A DNA stretch of 64,000 nucleotides from Eupransor demetentiae (GCF_963930865.1 NZ_CAWVOH010000003.1:1-64000); one strand, 5' to 3'; numbered from the stretch's first letter, positions 33,980-42,228 are shown. The notes: a model not told the origin generated them from the sequence alone. Made by a program: numbers and translations.

Positions 33980-34812
33980 ACTTTGCCTACGGGCAGGGAT
34001 CATTGGCCCAGCCTGTTTTACATAACGTTAATTTAACCATTCCAGCTGGTCAAATTACGGCCATTGTCGGGCAGACCGGTTCTGGAAAGTCGACCTTGGT
34101 CCAGCACATTAATGGCTTGTTAAAGCCCACTGCCGGTCAAGTGAAGGTCGACGATTTTGTGCTGTCTGCTGAGACAAAAGAAAAAGATTTGCCCAAGTTG
34201 CGGGCACAGGTGGGAATGGTGTTTCAATTCCCTGAAAGTCAGCTTTTTGCGGCCACGGTGCTCGAAGATGTGATGTATGGACCATTGAATTTTGGCCAGT
34301 CCAAGGTGGCTGCTCGCCAAGCTGCAGAAAAGGCCTTACAGCGTGTTGGTTTAGCCGAGGAGTTCTGGACGAAGTCGCCCTTTGCTTTATCGGGGGGGCA
34401 GATGCGTCGTGCAGCCATTGCGGGGACTTTAGCAGTTGACCCAGCTATTATGGTTTTGGATGAACCGGCAGCAGGCTTGGACCCTCGGGGCCAAGCGGAA
34501 CTTTTGGATTTGGTCCGTTCCCTAAAAGATGAAGGCAAGACAGTGGTCTTGATTTCCCACCAGATGGATCAAGTTATGGCCTTGGCTGATCAGGTCGTTG
34601 TGATGGCCCATGGCGAAGTTCAGGCTGTTGAAGACCCAGTTACGCTCTTTAACCGACCCGCAGCATGGTTCCAGCAGGAACATTTGGAGCTGCCGACTGC
34701 TGGTAAATTTGCCTTGGAATTGGAGCAGGGTGGTTGGCACTTTGACCAGCGTCCCTTGACGCTAGAGGCTTTGGCTGCCGCCATCAACGCAAAGGAGGTC
34801 GAGCATGAATAG
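33955..34812 (+). CDS. ecfA2: ECF transporter ATPase EcfA2 (GTG start)
   Basis: Second ATPase of the ECF module. The 285-residue product has Walker A GQTGSGKST, Q-loop FQFPESQLFAATV (the FPE form typical of EcfA2), signature LSGGQMRRAAIAG and Walker B MVLDEPAAGLDPRG. It starts at GTG 33955, nine bases after GAGGA, inside the end of ecfA1. It overlaps ecfT by eight bases. Confidence 0.94.
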   Translation: MAIEFQQVNFAYGQGSLAQPVLHNVNLTIPAGQITAIVGQTGSGKSTLVQHINGLLKPTAGQVKVDDFVLSAETKEKDLPKLRAQVGMVFQFPESQLFAATVLEDVMYGPLNFGQSKVAARQAAEKALQRVGLAEEFWTKSPFALSGGQMRRAAIAGTLAVDPAIMVLDEPAAGLDPRGQAELLDLVRSLKDEGKTVVLISHQMDQVMALADQVVVMAHGEVQAVEDPVTLFNRPAAWFQQEHLELPTAGKFALELEQGGWHFDQRPLTLEALAAAINAKEVEHE

Positions 34813-35608
34813 TATCGTGATTGGCCGCTATATTCCTGGTAATAGTTGGATTCATCGCTTGGATCCACGTACCAAGATTGTTTTGACCTTTGTTTATATT
34901 TTCGCTCTGCTATTTGCGAATTCATGGGCATCCTATGGTGTTGCGACCTTATTTTTGTTGCTGACTTTGTACCTAACGAAGCAGCCTTGGTCACTCTACT
35001 GGCAGGGAATCCGTCCCATTTTGGGCTTGATTGTATTTACGGTTATTCTACAAATCTTCTTCACAGCGGGGACTCCTATTCTTTTTCAATGGGGCTGGTT
35101 GAAAATTACGCAGCCGGGACTGCTGAATGCCGTCCTGGTCGTGATTCGCTTTGTGCTGATTATTTTGATGTCGACCGTCATGACTTTAACGACGGCTCCC
35201 ACCAGCATTGCCTCTGCTCTGGAATCGCTTTTGGCACCACTTAAAAAAGTAAAGGTGCCGGTTGCTGAATTGGCCTTGATGCTTTCGATTGCCCTGCGCT
35301 TTGTCCCTCTCTTGATGGATGAAACGGTGAAGGTGATGAACGCCCAGAAATCGCGGGGGATGAGCTTTTCGACCGGTGGCTTGATTAAGCGGGCCAAGGC
35401 GATTGTGCCGCTTTTGATTCCGCTCTTTGTCGGCGCCTTGCAGCGTGCCCTCGACTTGGCGAACGCCATGGAAGTTCGTGGTTTTAAGGACCCCGAACAG
35501 CGAACGCGCTACCGTGTCTTGAAGTATGGCAAGCTGGATTACCAGGCGGCGATTGCCATGCTGATTTTCCTAATTATTTTTGTCACTGCCCGGTTAATCT
35601 GGGGATAG
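34805..35608 (+). CDS. ecfT: ECF transporter transmembrane coupling protein EcfT
   Basis: Membrane protein linking the ATPases to the vitamin-binding S component. The 267-residue product has about five or six membrane segments. It carries the two coupling-helix signatures, KSRGMSF and EVRGFKD, corresponding to the Ala-Arg-Gly motifs. The ALRFVPLLMDE segment is also family-typical. AAAGGAGG lies upstream in ecfA2. truA starts nine bases after its stop. Confidence 0.95.
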   Translation: MNSIVIGRYIPGNSWIHRLDPRTKIVLTFVYIFALLFANSWASYGVATLFLLLTLYLTKQPWSLYWQGIRPILGLIVFTVILQIFFTAGTPILFQWGWLKITQPGLLNAVLVVIRFVLIILMSTVMTLTTAPTSIASALESLLAPLKKVKVPVAELALMLSIALRFVPLLMDETVKVMNAQKSRGMSFSTGGLIKRAKAIVPLLIPLFVGALQRALDLANAMEVRGFKDPEQRTRYRVLKYGKLDYQAAIAMLIFLIIFVTARLIWG

Positions 35609-35616
35609 GAGTTTTT

Positions 35617-36387
35617 ATGCCACGTTACATGGCAGTCGTTGCTTACGATGGTTCTGGCTTTGCCGGCTTTCAAATTCAATCAAAACACGGTGTCGAACGG
35701 GAACGCACGGTTCAAGGAGAACTCTTCAAAGCCGTCAACCAGATGGCTAAAAATCCAGACCCTGCTATCAAAGTGGTCGGCGCATCGCGGACGGACACCG
35801 GCGTGCATGCCTTTGGTCAGGTGATCCACTTTGACTTGCCCTTTGACATCCCCGCTGAGGGCGTCCGCAAGGGCCTCAATACGATTTTGCCCCGCGATAT
35901 TTTGTTGAAAAAAGTGAAGAAGGTCAGCGATGACTTTCACGCCCGTTTTTCCAGCCACTCCAAACGCTATTTCTACCGAGTTTCCACCCAGGATTATGTG
36001 GATCCCTTTAAGCGCAAATACACCGGCCACTTCCACTGGCACCTCGATCCAGCGCGAATTGAAGCGGCCTTGCCTGATTTAATCGGGGAGCAGGACTTTG
36101 CGACCTTTGCTGCTTCTGGAAACGAAACGGCAACAACGATTCGAACGATTACGCGAGCCGAAGTCGAAGTGAAGCCCGACGAGCAGGAACTGGTTTTCAC
36201 TTTTGAAGGGAATGCCTTTCTTTATAACCAGATTCGAATTATGGTCGGGGTGCTACTCGAAATTGGAACGGGCCGTCGCCCCGTCGATGCCATTCCTGCG
36301 CTGATTGCAGCTAAGGATCGTGAACAAGCACGCTACACGGCACCGGCCGCTGGTTTATATCTTGATGAAATTGAGTATAATGAATAA
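35617..36387 (+). CDS. truA: tRNA pseudouridine synthase A
   Basis: Isomerises uridines 38-40 in tRNA anticodon arms. The 256-residue product has the catalytic aspartate in ASRTDTGVHAFGQV and the family stretch FTFEGNAFLYNQIRIMVG near the end. It follows ecfT closely with GGATAGGAG upstream. In many Firmicutes rplM-rpsI follow directly; here they are 3.8 kb away. Confidence 0.97.
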   Translation: MPRYMAVVAYDGSGFAGFQIQSKHGVERERTVQGELFKAVNQMAKNPDPAIKVVGASRTDTGVHAFGQVIHFDLPFDIPAEGVRKGLNTILPRDILLKKVKKVSDDFHARFSSHSKRYFYRVSTQDYVDPFKRKYTGHFHWHLDPARIEAALPDLIGEQDFATFAASGNETATTIRTITRAEVEVKPDEQELVFTFEGNAFLYNQIRIMVGVLLEIGTGRRPVDAIPALIAAKDREQARYTAPAAGLYLDEIEYNE

Positions 36388-36401
36388 TTGGAGGTATACC
36401 A

Positions 36402-36806
36402 ATGACATTATTTGAAGAGTATATTCAGGCTGCAAAGGGTTTGGTGGTGGTATCCACTGCCGAAAATAATCAGCCATCATCCCGCATTATGGGCTTCGCG
36501 GCTGACCCTGACCATCCCAATCACTGGTACTTGGTGAGCCAGCCCGACACGGCGAAGATTAAGCAGTTGGCTAGCAACGATAAGGTTGCTATCTTGACAC
36601 CCTTGAACGAAAATGGCGCCCGCATTGAATCGAACCAAGCAACCATGCAACCTTCTGAAAAGAAGTGGGCCGATGTTGCTTCATACTTCAAGGCACCGAT
36701 TTTCTCGAAGATGCATCCTCATCCAGAACAAGAAGTATTGTTGGAGTTGACGATTAAGTCAGCCCGCTTGGCTTCCTTCGCTGGCCAGGAAAACGTAACC
36801 TTTTAA
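36402..36806 (+). CDS. Pyridoxamine 5'-phosphate oxidase-fold protein
   Basis: A 134-residue protein of the PPOX/FMN-binding split-barrel class. Evidence is the size, the opening pattern EYIQAAKGLVVVSTAENNQPSSRIMGF, the strand-rich core (WYLVSQPDTAKIKQLASNDKV) and an EQEVLLELTIKSARLAS ending. These are typical of small stress-related flavin-binding proteins in lactic acid bacteria. A substrate cannot be assigned. GGAGG precedes the ATG 15 bp after truA, so it is probably cotranscribed with ecf-truA. A terminator follows. Confidence 0.7.
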   Translation: MTLFEEYIQAAKGLVVVSTAENNQPSSRIMGFAADPDHPNHWYLVSQPDTAKIKQLASNDKVAILTPLNENGARIESNQATMQPSEKKWADVASYFKAPIFSKMHPHPEQEVLLELTIKSARLASFAGQENVTF

Positions 36807-36814
36807 TAATTTAT

Positions 36815-36837
36815 GCACCCAGTTTGGGTGCTTTTTT
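36815..36837 (+). terminator. Terminator after the PPOX-fold gene
   Basis: GCACCC/GGGTGC with an AGTTT-type loop and six T residues. Confidence 0.9.
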
Positions 36838-36863
36838 ATTACAAAAATCTGGCATAATCTGTA

Positions 36864-36938
36864 CTTTGTAATTCTAAGGTTACAAATTGGTTACAAAGCC
36901 TATAAGTCGCCCCATCAAGGCCTTTTCTTCGATACACT
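36864..36938 (+). promoter_or_regulatory. TTACA repeats and putative promoter of the paralog cassette
   Basis: CTTTGTAA (36864-36871) is the exact inverse of TTACAAAG (36891-36898), and a further TTACAAA lies between at 36880. The two direct copies are 11 bp apart, one helical turn. A -10-like TACACT is at 36933-36938, so the repeats start 53 and 42 bp upstream of it. No -35 consensus is seen, which suits an activator-dependent promoter. The same arrangement precedes the third paralog. Confidence 0.5.
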
Positions 36939-36966
36939 GTGAGAAGAAACTGACTTTGGAGAAATC

Positions 36967-37908
36967 ATGCTAAACGACATTTGCATCCAAATTGTGCTCT
37001 TAGGTGTGACTTGGCTTTTAATCTATGCTTCGATGAGCCTCTTAACGGTTATTTTTGGGACGCTCTCTTGCTCAAAGTATCGCTTAATCAACTTTTTAGG
37101 TTTAGCCTACGACCTTGAACGTAAAAAATTCTGCTTCCATCCCATCTACAATCTTTATGGCCACGCTGTTCTAATGGATTTTAAGAGCCAAAAGGACATG
37201 AACCGTTATTTGAATTCACGGGCCATTGCTGCCACGGTCGTTTTTGTCGCTGTTTCGGTTTGGCAAACGATTGACCACGTGGATGATTTTTACTGGGTGA
37301 TTGGCCCTTCGACCATGTCCTTGATTTCCTGGATGATAGCCCTTTATTATTCGGGGACGGAAGCTGGCCAAACCAAAAACGGTAAGTTACGCGTCGAAAA
37401 TCGCAACCTCGCCATGCAAGTCTGGAGCAAGCTCTTGTTGGCCAAGGACCAGCACAGCTATGACCGGGTTGATTTGGTTCTGGATTATCTTGAACAAAAG
37501 GAACCTAGGGAAGTGGCCTATTTGGCCATCTTCTTCGCTTACATGAACTCCTCCTTACTTTCGAAGGGCATCACGCCTGAACAGCATGCGCGGATTGAAG
37601 CCATTTATAACCGCTATAGTCGGGCCAACATAAACGATGGCTTCGGCCTCTTCGATTACGGCGATTACCCAGGTGAGCTGGCCAGTATGAAAATCATTTT
37701 GACCAACGCGGGCTTGGATTACGACTTTATCCGCCATGCTCCTCGGGCCTACCGCCGGCGGCTCTTTTACATGAGTGACCCGCGCAATGTCTACTTCGAA
37801 TCGGAATATGCCCGCCAACTGTCGCTGGTGCACCGCTCATTGAGGGATGAATCCTTCTTGATGAAAAGCTGTGCCGCCTATTGGCAGTGGGGACAGGACC
37901 GGAAATAA
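36967..37908 (+). CDS. Membrane protein of unknown function, paralog 1 of 3
   Basis: Not recognised as a known family. The 313-residue product begins with a hydrophobic helix (about residues 8-30), then a short motif NFLGLAYDLERKK, two more likely membrane segments (about 78-95 and 105-125) and a long soluble tail. The tail contains GDYPGELASMKIIL and the pattern YRRRLFYMSDPRN. The same motif order occurs in the next two genes. GGAG lies upstream of the ATG. No metalloprotease, nucleotide-binding or kinase motif is visible. It is followed after 15 bp by paralog 2. Confidence 0.75.
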   Translation: MLNDICIQIVLLGVTWLLIYASMSLLTVIFGTLSCSKYRLINFLGLAYDLERKKFCFHPIYNLYGHAVLMDFKSQKDMNRYLNSRAIAATVVFVAVSVWQTIDHVDDFYWVIGPSTMSLISWMIALYYSGTEAGQTKNGKLRVENRNLAMQVWSKLLLAKDQHSYDRVDLVLDYLEQKEPREVAYLAIFFAYMNSSLLSKGITPEQHARIEAIYNRYSRANINDGFGLFDYGDYPGELASMKIILTNAGLDYDFIRHAPRAYRRRLFYMSDPRNVYFESEYARQLSLVHRSLRDESFLMKSCAAYWQWGQDRK

Positions 37909-37923
37909 GAAAGGGAGAGAACA

Positions 37924-38871
37924 ATGAATTGGCTTAATAGTGTCGTCTTATGGATTTTGGGAATTTTGCTGGCGCAGTTCTTCTTGGAGCTGGTCCAGAT
38001 TGTACTGGGCTACGCCGTGAAGCTGCCGTTTCGTTCCTATAACTTAATTGGTTTTCGTTACGATCGTAAAACGAAGAAGTTAACCTACCGACCGCTGACT
38101 TTTGCCTTTCCAAACTCGACCTTGATGGACTTCCCGGCTAAGTTTTCCTATAACAAGTATTACTTTGTAGCCTTGATGGGACAAACCTTACTGGCACTGA
38201 CTTGGGTCTACGTCACTTTTATACCATCTGCGCCGAAAAATGATTTCGTTACGGGCTGGTCATTTGCTTGCTACCTCTTGGTCCTAGGAAATATTTTTCC
38301 AATTCCTTACGGTTACAACTTAGGTCGGAAGCTGCAGCTAACTTTTTCAAATTCCAGTGAATTGAAGGTGGCCTTCCTGCTTTCCAATATCAAGGCCAAG
38401 CTAGTCGAAGACCAGGATGATCAATCCTTTATTTGGGTCAAGGACAGCTTACATTTGCTTGAAACTCATCACGAACTCAGTCCCATTTACCTGAATGTGG
38501 TTTTGCCTTATCTGAACGCCGCCTTTTTGGCCAATGCCATGGATGAAAAGGAGCGGGAGCGCTTGTTAGGCATTTACAACTACTATCAGGAACATGGGAT
38601 TAGTTCGGATACCAGCAAACGCACAGAATGGCGTTTTACCGGTGAATACGAATCCCTCGCCATCCTCTTAGGTCAAAAACCGGATGATCTCGATGAAATC
38701 GAAGCTAACCGCATCACGTCGAACTACTTGAAGCGCTTGAATTACCTAATGCATCCCGATAATGCAGCGGACAAGGCCGCCTACCAAAAAGTGGTTAGCA
38801 GGTGCCAACGTCATTTGGGCGCTGAATCGGTCATGGCCAAGAGTGAAGAAAACTACCTCAATTGGGCCTAA
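37924..38871 (+). CDS. Membrane protein of unknown function, paralog 2 of 3
   Basis: A 315-residue relative of the flanking genes. It has an N-terminal hydrophobic helix (about 5-30), motif NLIGFRYDRKTKK, then PLTFAFPNSTLMDFP and two further hydrophobic segments. The soluble tail includes TGEYESLAILLG and YLKRLNYLMHPDN. The opening loop is shared with paralog 3 (GFSYDRKSKK), suggesting gene duplication. AAAGGGAG precedes the ATG. It is probably cotranscribed with paralog 1 and ends in a terminator. The name of the family and its function are unknown to me. Confidence 0.75.
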   Translation: MNWLNSVVLWILGILLAQFFLELVQIVLGYAVKLPFRSYNLIGFRYDRKTKKLTYRPLTFAFPNSTLMDFPAKFSYNKYYFVALMGQTLLALTWVYVTFIPSAPKNDFVTGWSFACYLLVLGNIFPIPYGYNLGRKLQLTFSNSSELKVAFLLSNIKAKLVEDQDDQSFIWVKDSLHLLETHHELSPIYLNVVLPYLNAAFLANAMDEKERERLLGIYNYYQEHGISSDTSKRTEWRFTGEYESLAILLGQKPDDLDEIEANRITSNYLKRLNYLMHPDNAADKAAYQKVVSRCQRHLGAESVMAKSEENYLNWA

Positions 38872-38896
38872 AAAAAGCACCGCAAGGTGCTTTTTT
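38871..38896 (+). terminator. Terminator after paralog 2
   Basis: AAAAAAGCACC/GGTGCTTTTTT with a GCAA tetraloop; it overlaps the paralog 2 stop codon. Confidence 0.92.
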
Positions 38897-38897
38897 A

Positions 38898-38976
38898 TTA
38901 CATAAAATTACGAAGCTTACATCTCCTTTACAATGCGGCCGGAAGGCTAGGGGCAGAACCATTCTTTCTGTAGAAT
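38898..38976 (+). promoter_or_regulatory. Phased TTAC repeats and putative promoter of paralog 3
   Basis: TTAC occurs at 38898, 38908, 38917 and 38928, spaced 10, 9 and 11 bp, always on the same face of the helix. A TAGAAT -10 lies at 38971-38976. The last two copies start 54 and 43 bp upstream of it, against 53 and 42 bp in front of paralog 1. ATTCT/AGAAT (38961-38975) is a small palindrome over the -10. This looks like a shared activator site. Confidence 0.5.
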
Positions 38977-39008
38977 AAGAGCATTGAATCAGTTTAGGAG
39001 AGAATGAT

Positions 39009-39947
39009 ATGTTCAATAGTTTTTGGGGCCAGGTAGGGCTCTGCCTGTTAGGGTTGCTCGGCGCCATCGTCTTTTTGGAACTTTGTACGGATTTATTGGC
39101 GTTAATTTTTCGCGTGAAGAGTCGCAAGATTAACTTTTTAGGCTTTTCTTATGACCGTAAAAGCAAGAAGGTACGCTATCAGCCGCTTGCCAATATCTAT
39201 GGCATGCGCTTGATGCTGGGCTTCCCGACGGATCGTGATTATCTAATCTTTGGTTGGTTACGTCTGCTTGTGGGAGTGGTTCTTTATGTGTATATTTCCT
39301 GGGCCATTATCTGGACTGATAACTTGGCAGGTTGGGCCACAGGACCGGCCTATTTTGTTGAGTACATTACGCTTTATGTGATGATTCTAGGTGGCAACCA
39401 AACCAGTCGGCTTAAGCCTGGCAAGAGCAATACCTATTACTACCGCTATGGCATTCGTGATCGCGCCTATGGAAAGCTCAATGCCCCACTTGATGAATAT
39501 TCCTTCATCTACTTGAATCAGGTCTTGGACTTTCTTTTGAAGCAAAACGAAGCGGTTCCCAATATCTTGGCACCATGTTTTGCCTACATCAACGCTGCCT
39601 TGAATTTTAAGGAGCTGAGCGCCGATGAAAAAGAAAAGATTGAACAAGTTTTTGATATTTATCACACCTGGAATTTTCACCGCGATACTTATGCAATCAC
39701 GCCCATCAGCTATCAAGGCGAATTAGCTACGACTGCCATTTTGTTGGGACGTCCGGCACCAGAAGATAACGTTATCGCGGGCCTTTCCCAGCGCCGAGGC
39801 TACCAGCAACGTTTGAATTATCTGACCAATCCCAATGAAGCCAACCGTCTTGCTTATCAAAAAGCCATGCGTAAGCTGATTCGCATCGCCGGCGTCGACA
39901 GTGTGACGACGGCTAGTGCTGAAAAGTATTTTGAGATGGGGCAATAA
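39009..39947 (+). CDS. Membrane protein of unknown function, paralog 3 of 3
   Basis: A 312-residue relative of the two preceding genes, in its own transcription unit. It has an N-terminal hydrophobic helix (about 8-35), NFLGFSYDRKSKK, PLANIYGMRLMLGFP and two or three membrane segments to about residue 135. The tail includes YQGELATTAILLG and YQQRLNYLTNPNEA. AGGAGAG sets the ATG at 39009; an ATG five bases earlier is out of frame. The decayed antitoxin-like sequence begins immediately after its stop. Confidence 0.75.
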   Translation: MFNSFWGQVGLCLLGLLGAIVFLELCTDLLALIFRVKSRKINFLGFSYDRKSKKVRYQPLANIYGMRLMLGFPTDRDYLIFGWLRLLVGVVLYVYISWAIIWTDNLAGWATGPAYFVEYITLYVMILGGNQTSRLKPGKSNTYYYRYGIRDRAYGKLNAPLDEYSFIYLNQVLDFLLKQNEAVPNILAPCFAYINAALNFKELSADEKEKIEQVFDIYHTWNFHRDTYAITPISYQGELATTAILLGRPAPEDNVIAGLSQRRGYQQRLNYLTNPNEANRLAYQKAMRKLIRIAGVDSVTTASAEKYFEMGQ

Positions 39948-39950
39948 AGC

Positions 39951-40073
39951 ATTGGATGATGAACAAAAATTGAAGAATTATACTAGGAAATTGATAAAGG
40001 ATTAGCCGATTATCATTCCGGACGGGTTAAGACTTTAGCAGATGTCTTTTCTCGATATGAAAGTAAAAATTAA
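39951..40073 (+). pseudogene. Decayed antitoxin-like C-terminus
   Basis: Between paralog 3 and the rplM promoter one frame reads KIEELY, an in-frame TAG, then EIDKGLADYHSGRVKTLADV and FSRYESKN before a TAA at 40071-40073. The neighbouring frame upstream reads LDDEQKLK, so one frameshift plus one stop separate it from a continuous frame. The segment has the charged helical pattern of the C-terminus of RelB or Phd-type antitoxins. No toxin partner is visible. Assignment to that class is inference from pattern alone. Confidence 0.5.
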
Positions 40074-40084
40074 GTCGCTATCGG

Positions 40085-40113
40085 TTGACACTCCGCACCC
40101 AGCTGGGTACAAT
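40085..40113 (+). promoter_or_regulatory. Promoter of rplM-rpsI
   Basis: Perfect -35 TTGACA (40085-40090), 17-bp spacer and -10 TACAAT (40108-40113). Confidence 0.88.
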
Positions 40114-40124
40114 AGTAAGCGGTA

Positions 40125-40197
40125 TTGTTTACCTCACGATAAGCCCCGGAAACTTATTGTAAATTGTTTGGTAAGGAACGACCAAACCTGTAAACAA
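40125..40197 (+). promoter_or_regulatory. L13-type ribosomal leader
   Basis: The leader forms a three-way junction. TTGTTTAC (40125-40132) pairs with GTAAACAA (40190-40197). Inside are ATAAG/CTTAT (40139-40157) and a GTTTGG/CCAAAC hairpin (from about 40165 to 40187). Position and architecture fit the Firmicutes L13 leader family, in which L13 is thought to bind its own mRNA. Family assignment was by eye. Confidence 0.72.
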
Positions 40198-40216
40198 CTA
40201 ATCAAAGGAGCGCGCT

Positions 40217-40660
40217 ATGCGTACAACATTTTTAGCAAAGCCAGGCGAAATCGAAAAGAAGTGGTACATCATTGATGCAAAGGACGTCGTAATGGGACGT
40301 TTGTCAACTGTTGTTGCTTCAATTTTGCGTGGTAAGAACAAGCCTACTTTTACCCCTAACGTTGATATGGGTGATCACGTTATCATCATCAACGCTGGTG
40401 AAGTAGCATTCACTGGTAAGAAGGCCACTGATAAGATCTATTACCACCACTCAAATCACCCAGGTGGTTTGAAGGAACGTACTGCAGGTAACTACCGTCA
40501 GTACAACCCTGAAAAGTTGTTGGAATTGTCTATCAAGGGTATGTTGCCTAAGACTTCATTGGGTCACAAGCAAGGTTTGAACTTGCATGTCTTTGCAGGT
40601 CCAGAACACGACCACGCTGCCCAAAAGCCTGAAGTGCTTGACATCAACAAGTTAGTTTAA
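40217..40660 (+). CDS. rplM: 50S ribosomal protein L13
   Basis: Early-assembly 50S protein. The 147-residue product has KWYIIDAKDVVMGRLSTVVA and the HHSNHPGGLKERTAGNY segment typical of L13. AAAGGAG is 10 bases upstream of the ATG. It has its own strong promoter and folded leader and is followed by rpsI. Confidence 0.98.
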   Translation: MRTTFLAKPGEIEKKWYIIDAKDVVMGRLSTVVASILRGKNKPTFTPNVDMGDHVIIINAGEVAFTGKKATDKIYYHHSNHPGGLKERTAGNYRQYNPEKLLELSIKGMLPKTSLGHKQGLNLHVFAGPEHDHAAQKPEVLDINKLV

Positions 40661-40678
40661 GGAAAGGAGTAAAGAGAT

Positions 40679-41074
40679 ATGACTGCATCAGTACAATATG
40701 CCGGAACCGGTCGTCGTAAGAACTCAGTTGCCCGTGTACGTTTGGTACCAGGTAAGGGTCAAATCATGATGAATGGTAAGACTATCGAAGACTACATTCC
40801 TTTCCCTAACTTGCGTGAAGTTGTTTTGCAACCATTCAACGCTACTGAAACATTGGGTAACTACGATGTTTTCGTTAACGTTAACGGTGGTGGATTCTCA
40901 GGTCAAGCTGGCGCAACTCGTCACGGTATCGCCCGTGCCTTGTTGACGGTTGACCCTGACTTCCGCGCAGCCTTGAAGACTGCTGGTTTGTTGACTCGTG
41001 ACCCTCGTATGAAGGAACGTAAGAAGCCAGGTTTGAAGAAGGCCCGTAAGGCATCACAATTCTCAAAGCGTTAA
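40679..41074 (+). CDS. rpsI: 30S ribosomal protein S9
   Basis: S9 reaches the P-site tRNA with its C-terminal tail. The 131-residue product has GTGRRKNSVARVRLVPGKG and ends KKARKASQFSKR, with the terminal arginine that contacts tRNA. AAAGGAG is upstream, 18 bp after rplM. Confidence 0.98.
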   Translation: MTASVQYAGTGRRKNSVARVRLVPGKGQIMMNGKTIEDYIPFPNLREVVLQPFNATETLGNYDVFVNVNGGGFSGQAGATRHGIARALLTVDPDFRAALKTAGLLTRDPRMKERKKPGLKKARKASQFSKR

Positions 41075-41097
41075 TATTCGAATATTTTATGTTTTGG

Positions 41098-41127
41098 AAC
41101 AGCGACCGTTTGGTGGCTGTTTTTTTG
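41098..41127 (+). terminator. Terminator after rpsI
   Basis: AACAGC-G-ACC pairs with GGT-G-GCTGTT, followed by a T-run. Confidence 0.88.
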
Positions 41128-41219
41128 TGTCTGAAAAGCAGTTTTAATCTGACTGTTACATGGTTGCAAAATCCCTTTGTTATGCTATTTATAATAAGAA
41201 CTTAAGGGAGTTTTGGAAA

Positions 41220-41585
41220 ATGAAACCGGGAATTAAGGAACGATTTTCGAATTGGGCTAGTAATTTTGCTTTTGCCGTCCTAATCGCAGTTGATGGTTAT
41301 GTAGCCCTTAGTGATAATTCACAGAATGTTTTGGCGAGTGCACTCAGTTGGATTGGATTAGTCGGCATTGTTTTTATCTTTTTCCGCTACTTCACGAAGT
41401 ACTTTGTCGATGTTTTGTGGGCATTAATTGGTTTATCTATGATTACGAATATATCGGACCATCCCAATATTTTTGACTGGATATTTGTAACACTTTTTTT
41501 GGTCGTTTATCTGATTTACCTCATCACTTATCTTTGGAGTGGTCGTAATCTATTTAAGAAGAAGGGTGAACAGTATGAAGACTGA
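41220..41585 (+). CDS. Small four-helix membrane protein, unknown function
   Basis: Not recognised. From ATG 41220 the product is 121 residues with about four hydrophobic segments and short loops. AAGGGAG nine bases upstream supports this start over an in-frame ATG 60 nt earlier. TATAAT at 41190-41195 may be the -10. Its opening (GIKERFSNWASNFAFAVLIA) resembles that of the next gene (EFKKRFSNLCLAFSFAVMIA), so the two are tandem paralogs. Their coding regions overlap by 11 nt. Confidence 0.7.
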   Translation: MKPGIKERFSNWASNFAFAVLIAVDGYVALSDNSQNVLASALSWIGLVGIVFIFFRYFTKYFVDVLWALIGLSMITNISDHPNIFDWIFVTLFLVVYLIYLITYLWSGRNLFKKKGEQYED

Positions 41586-42228
41586 GTTCAAAAAACGATT
41601 CTCTAATCTATGTCTTGCCTTCTCTTTCGCCGTCATGATTGCCATGACAATTTCGATGCTCTATGACGATACCAAGGTTTATATGAAGATCTTGGCTGGA
41701 TTCGGCGTGCTTGCAATTGCCTTTTTAGTTTCGCGTTTTGGGCAAAATTTGGTGACGTTAATGGTCTGGGGCACATTGTTGATCTTGGATGTTGTGACGA
41801 TGATTGACGCCTATGATATGAAGGCGATGATTATGCCAGTTGCCTATCTTTTCTTTATGGTGGCTTACTTTGGCATGTATCTTTTCAAGGGTATCGACCT
41901 CTTCGATAAAGGAAATCGCATTAATGCGCCGATTGGGAAAGCGAATCCAAAGGATAAGAACAAGTATCGGATTGCCTATGCCAGTCTGGGACTCGCACTG
42001 CTTTCCTTCTTGAGCTGGTTCACCTTACCGCACTACGGGCAGTTATTGCATATCTTCGGCTTCGGTGCTGATGATTATGCTTGGGCTTTTCTTCCTCTGA
42101 TGGTAAGTCTTGCGGTATATCTTACGATGCGCAGCCAAATTGCTTTGACCAAGAATTTGAGGCTGGCTTTGTACGTCGTAGTTGCGGTTGGTTGTGTGTC
42201 TGTGGTTACGATGTTGGTGTTTGGTTGA
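41575..42228 (+). CDS. Membrane protein, unknown function, paralog of upstream gene
   Basis: A 217-residue product from ATG 41575 with about seven hydrophobic segments. The first half resembles the preceding protein in length and order. A basic linker (NPKDKNKYR) joins a second half with three more helices. GAAGGG lies eight bases before the ATG and within the upstream gene, so translation is coupled. No transporter or enzyme motif is visible. Confidence 0.7.
   Translation: MKTEFKKRFSNLCLAFSFAVMIAMTISMLYDDTKVYMKILAGFGVLAIAFLVSRFGQNLVTLMVWGTLLILDVVTMIDAYDMKAMIMPVAYLFFMVAYFGMYLFKGIDLFDKGNRINAPIGKANPKDKNKYRIAYASLGLALLSFLSWFTLPHYGQLLHIFGFGADDYAWAFLPLMVSLAVYLTMRSQIALTKNLRLALYVVVAVGCVSVVTMLVFG

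Noticed and set aside
40042..40275. 77-codon open frame across the rplM promoter
   Set aside because: It covers the rplM promoter, the L13-type leader and the rplM start; no ribosome binding site precedes it.
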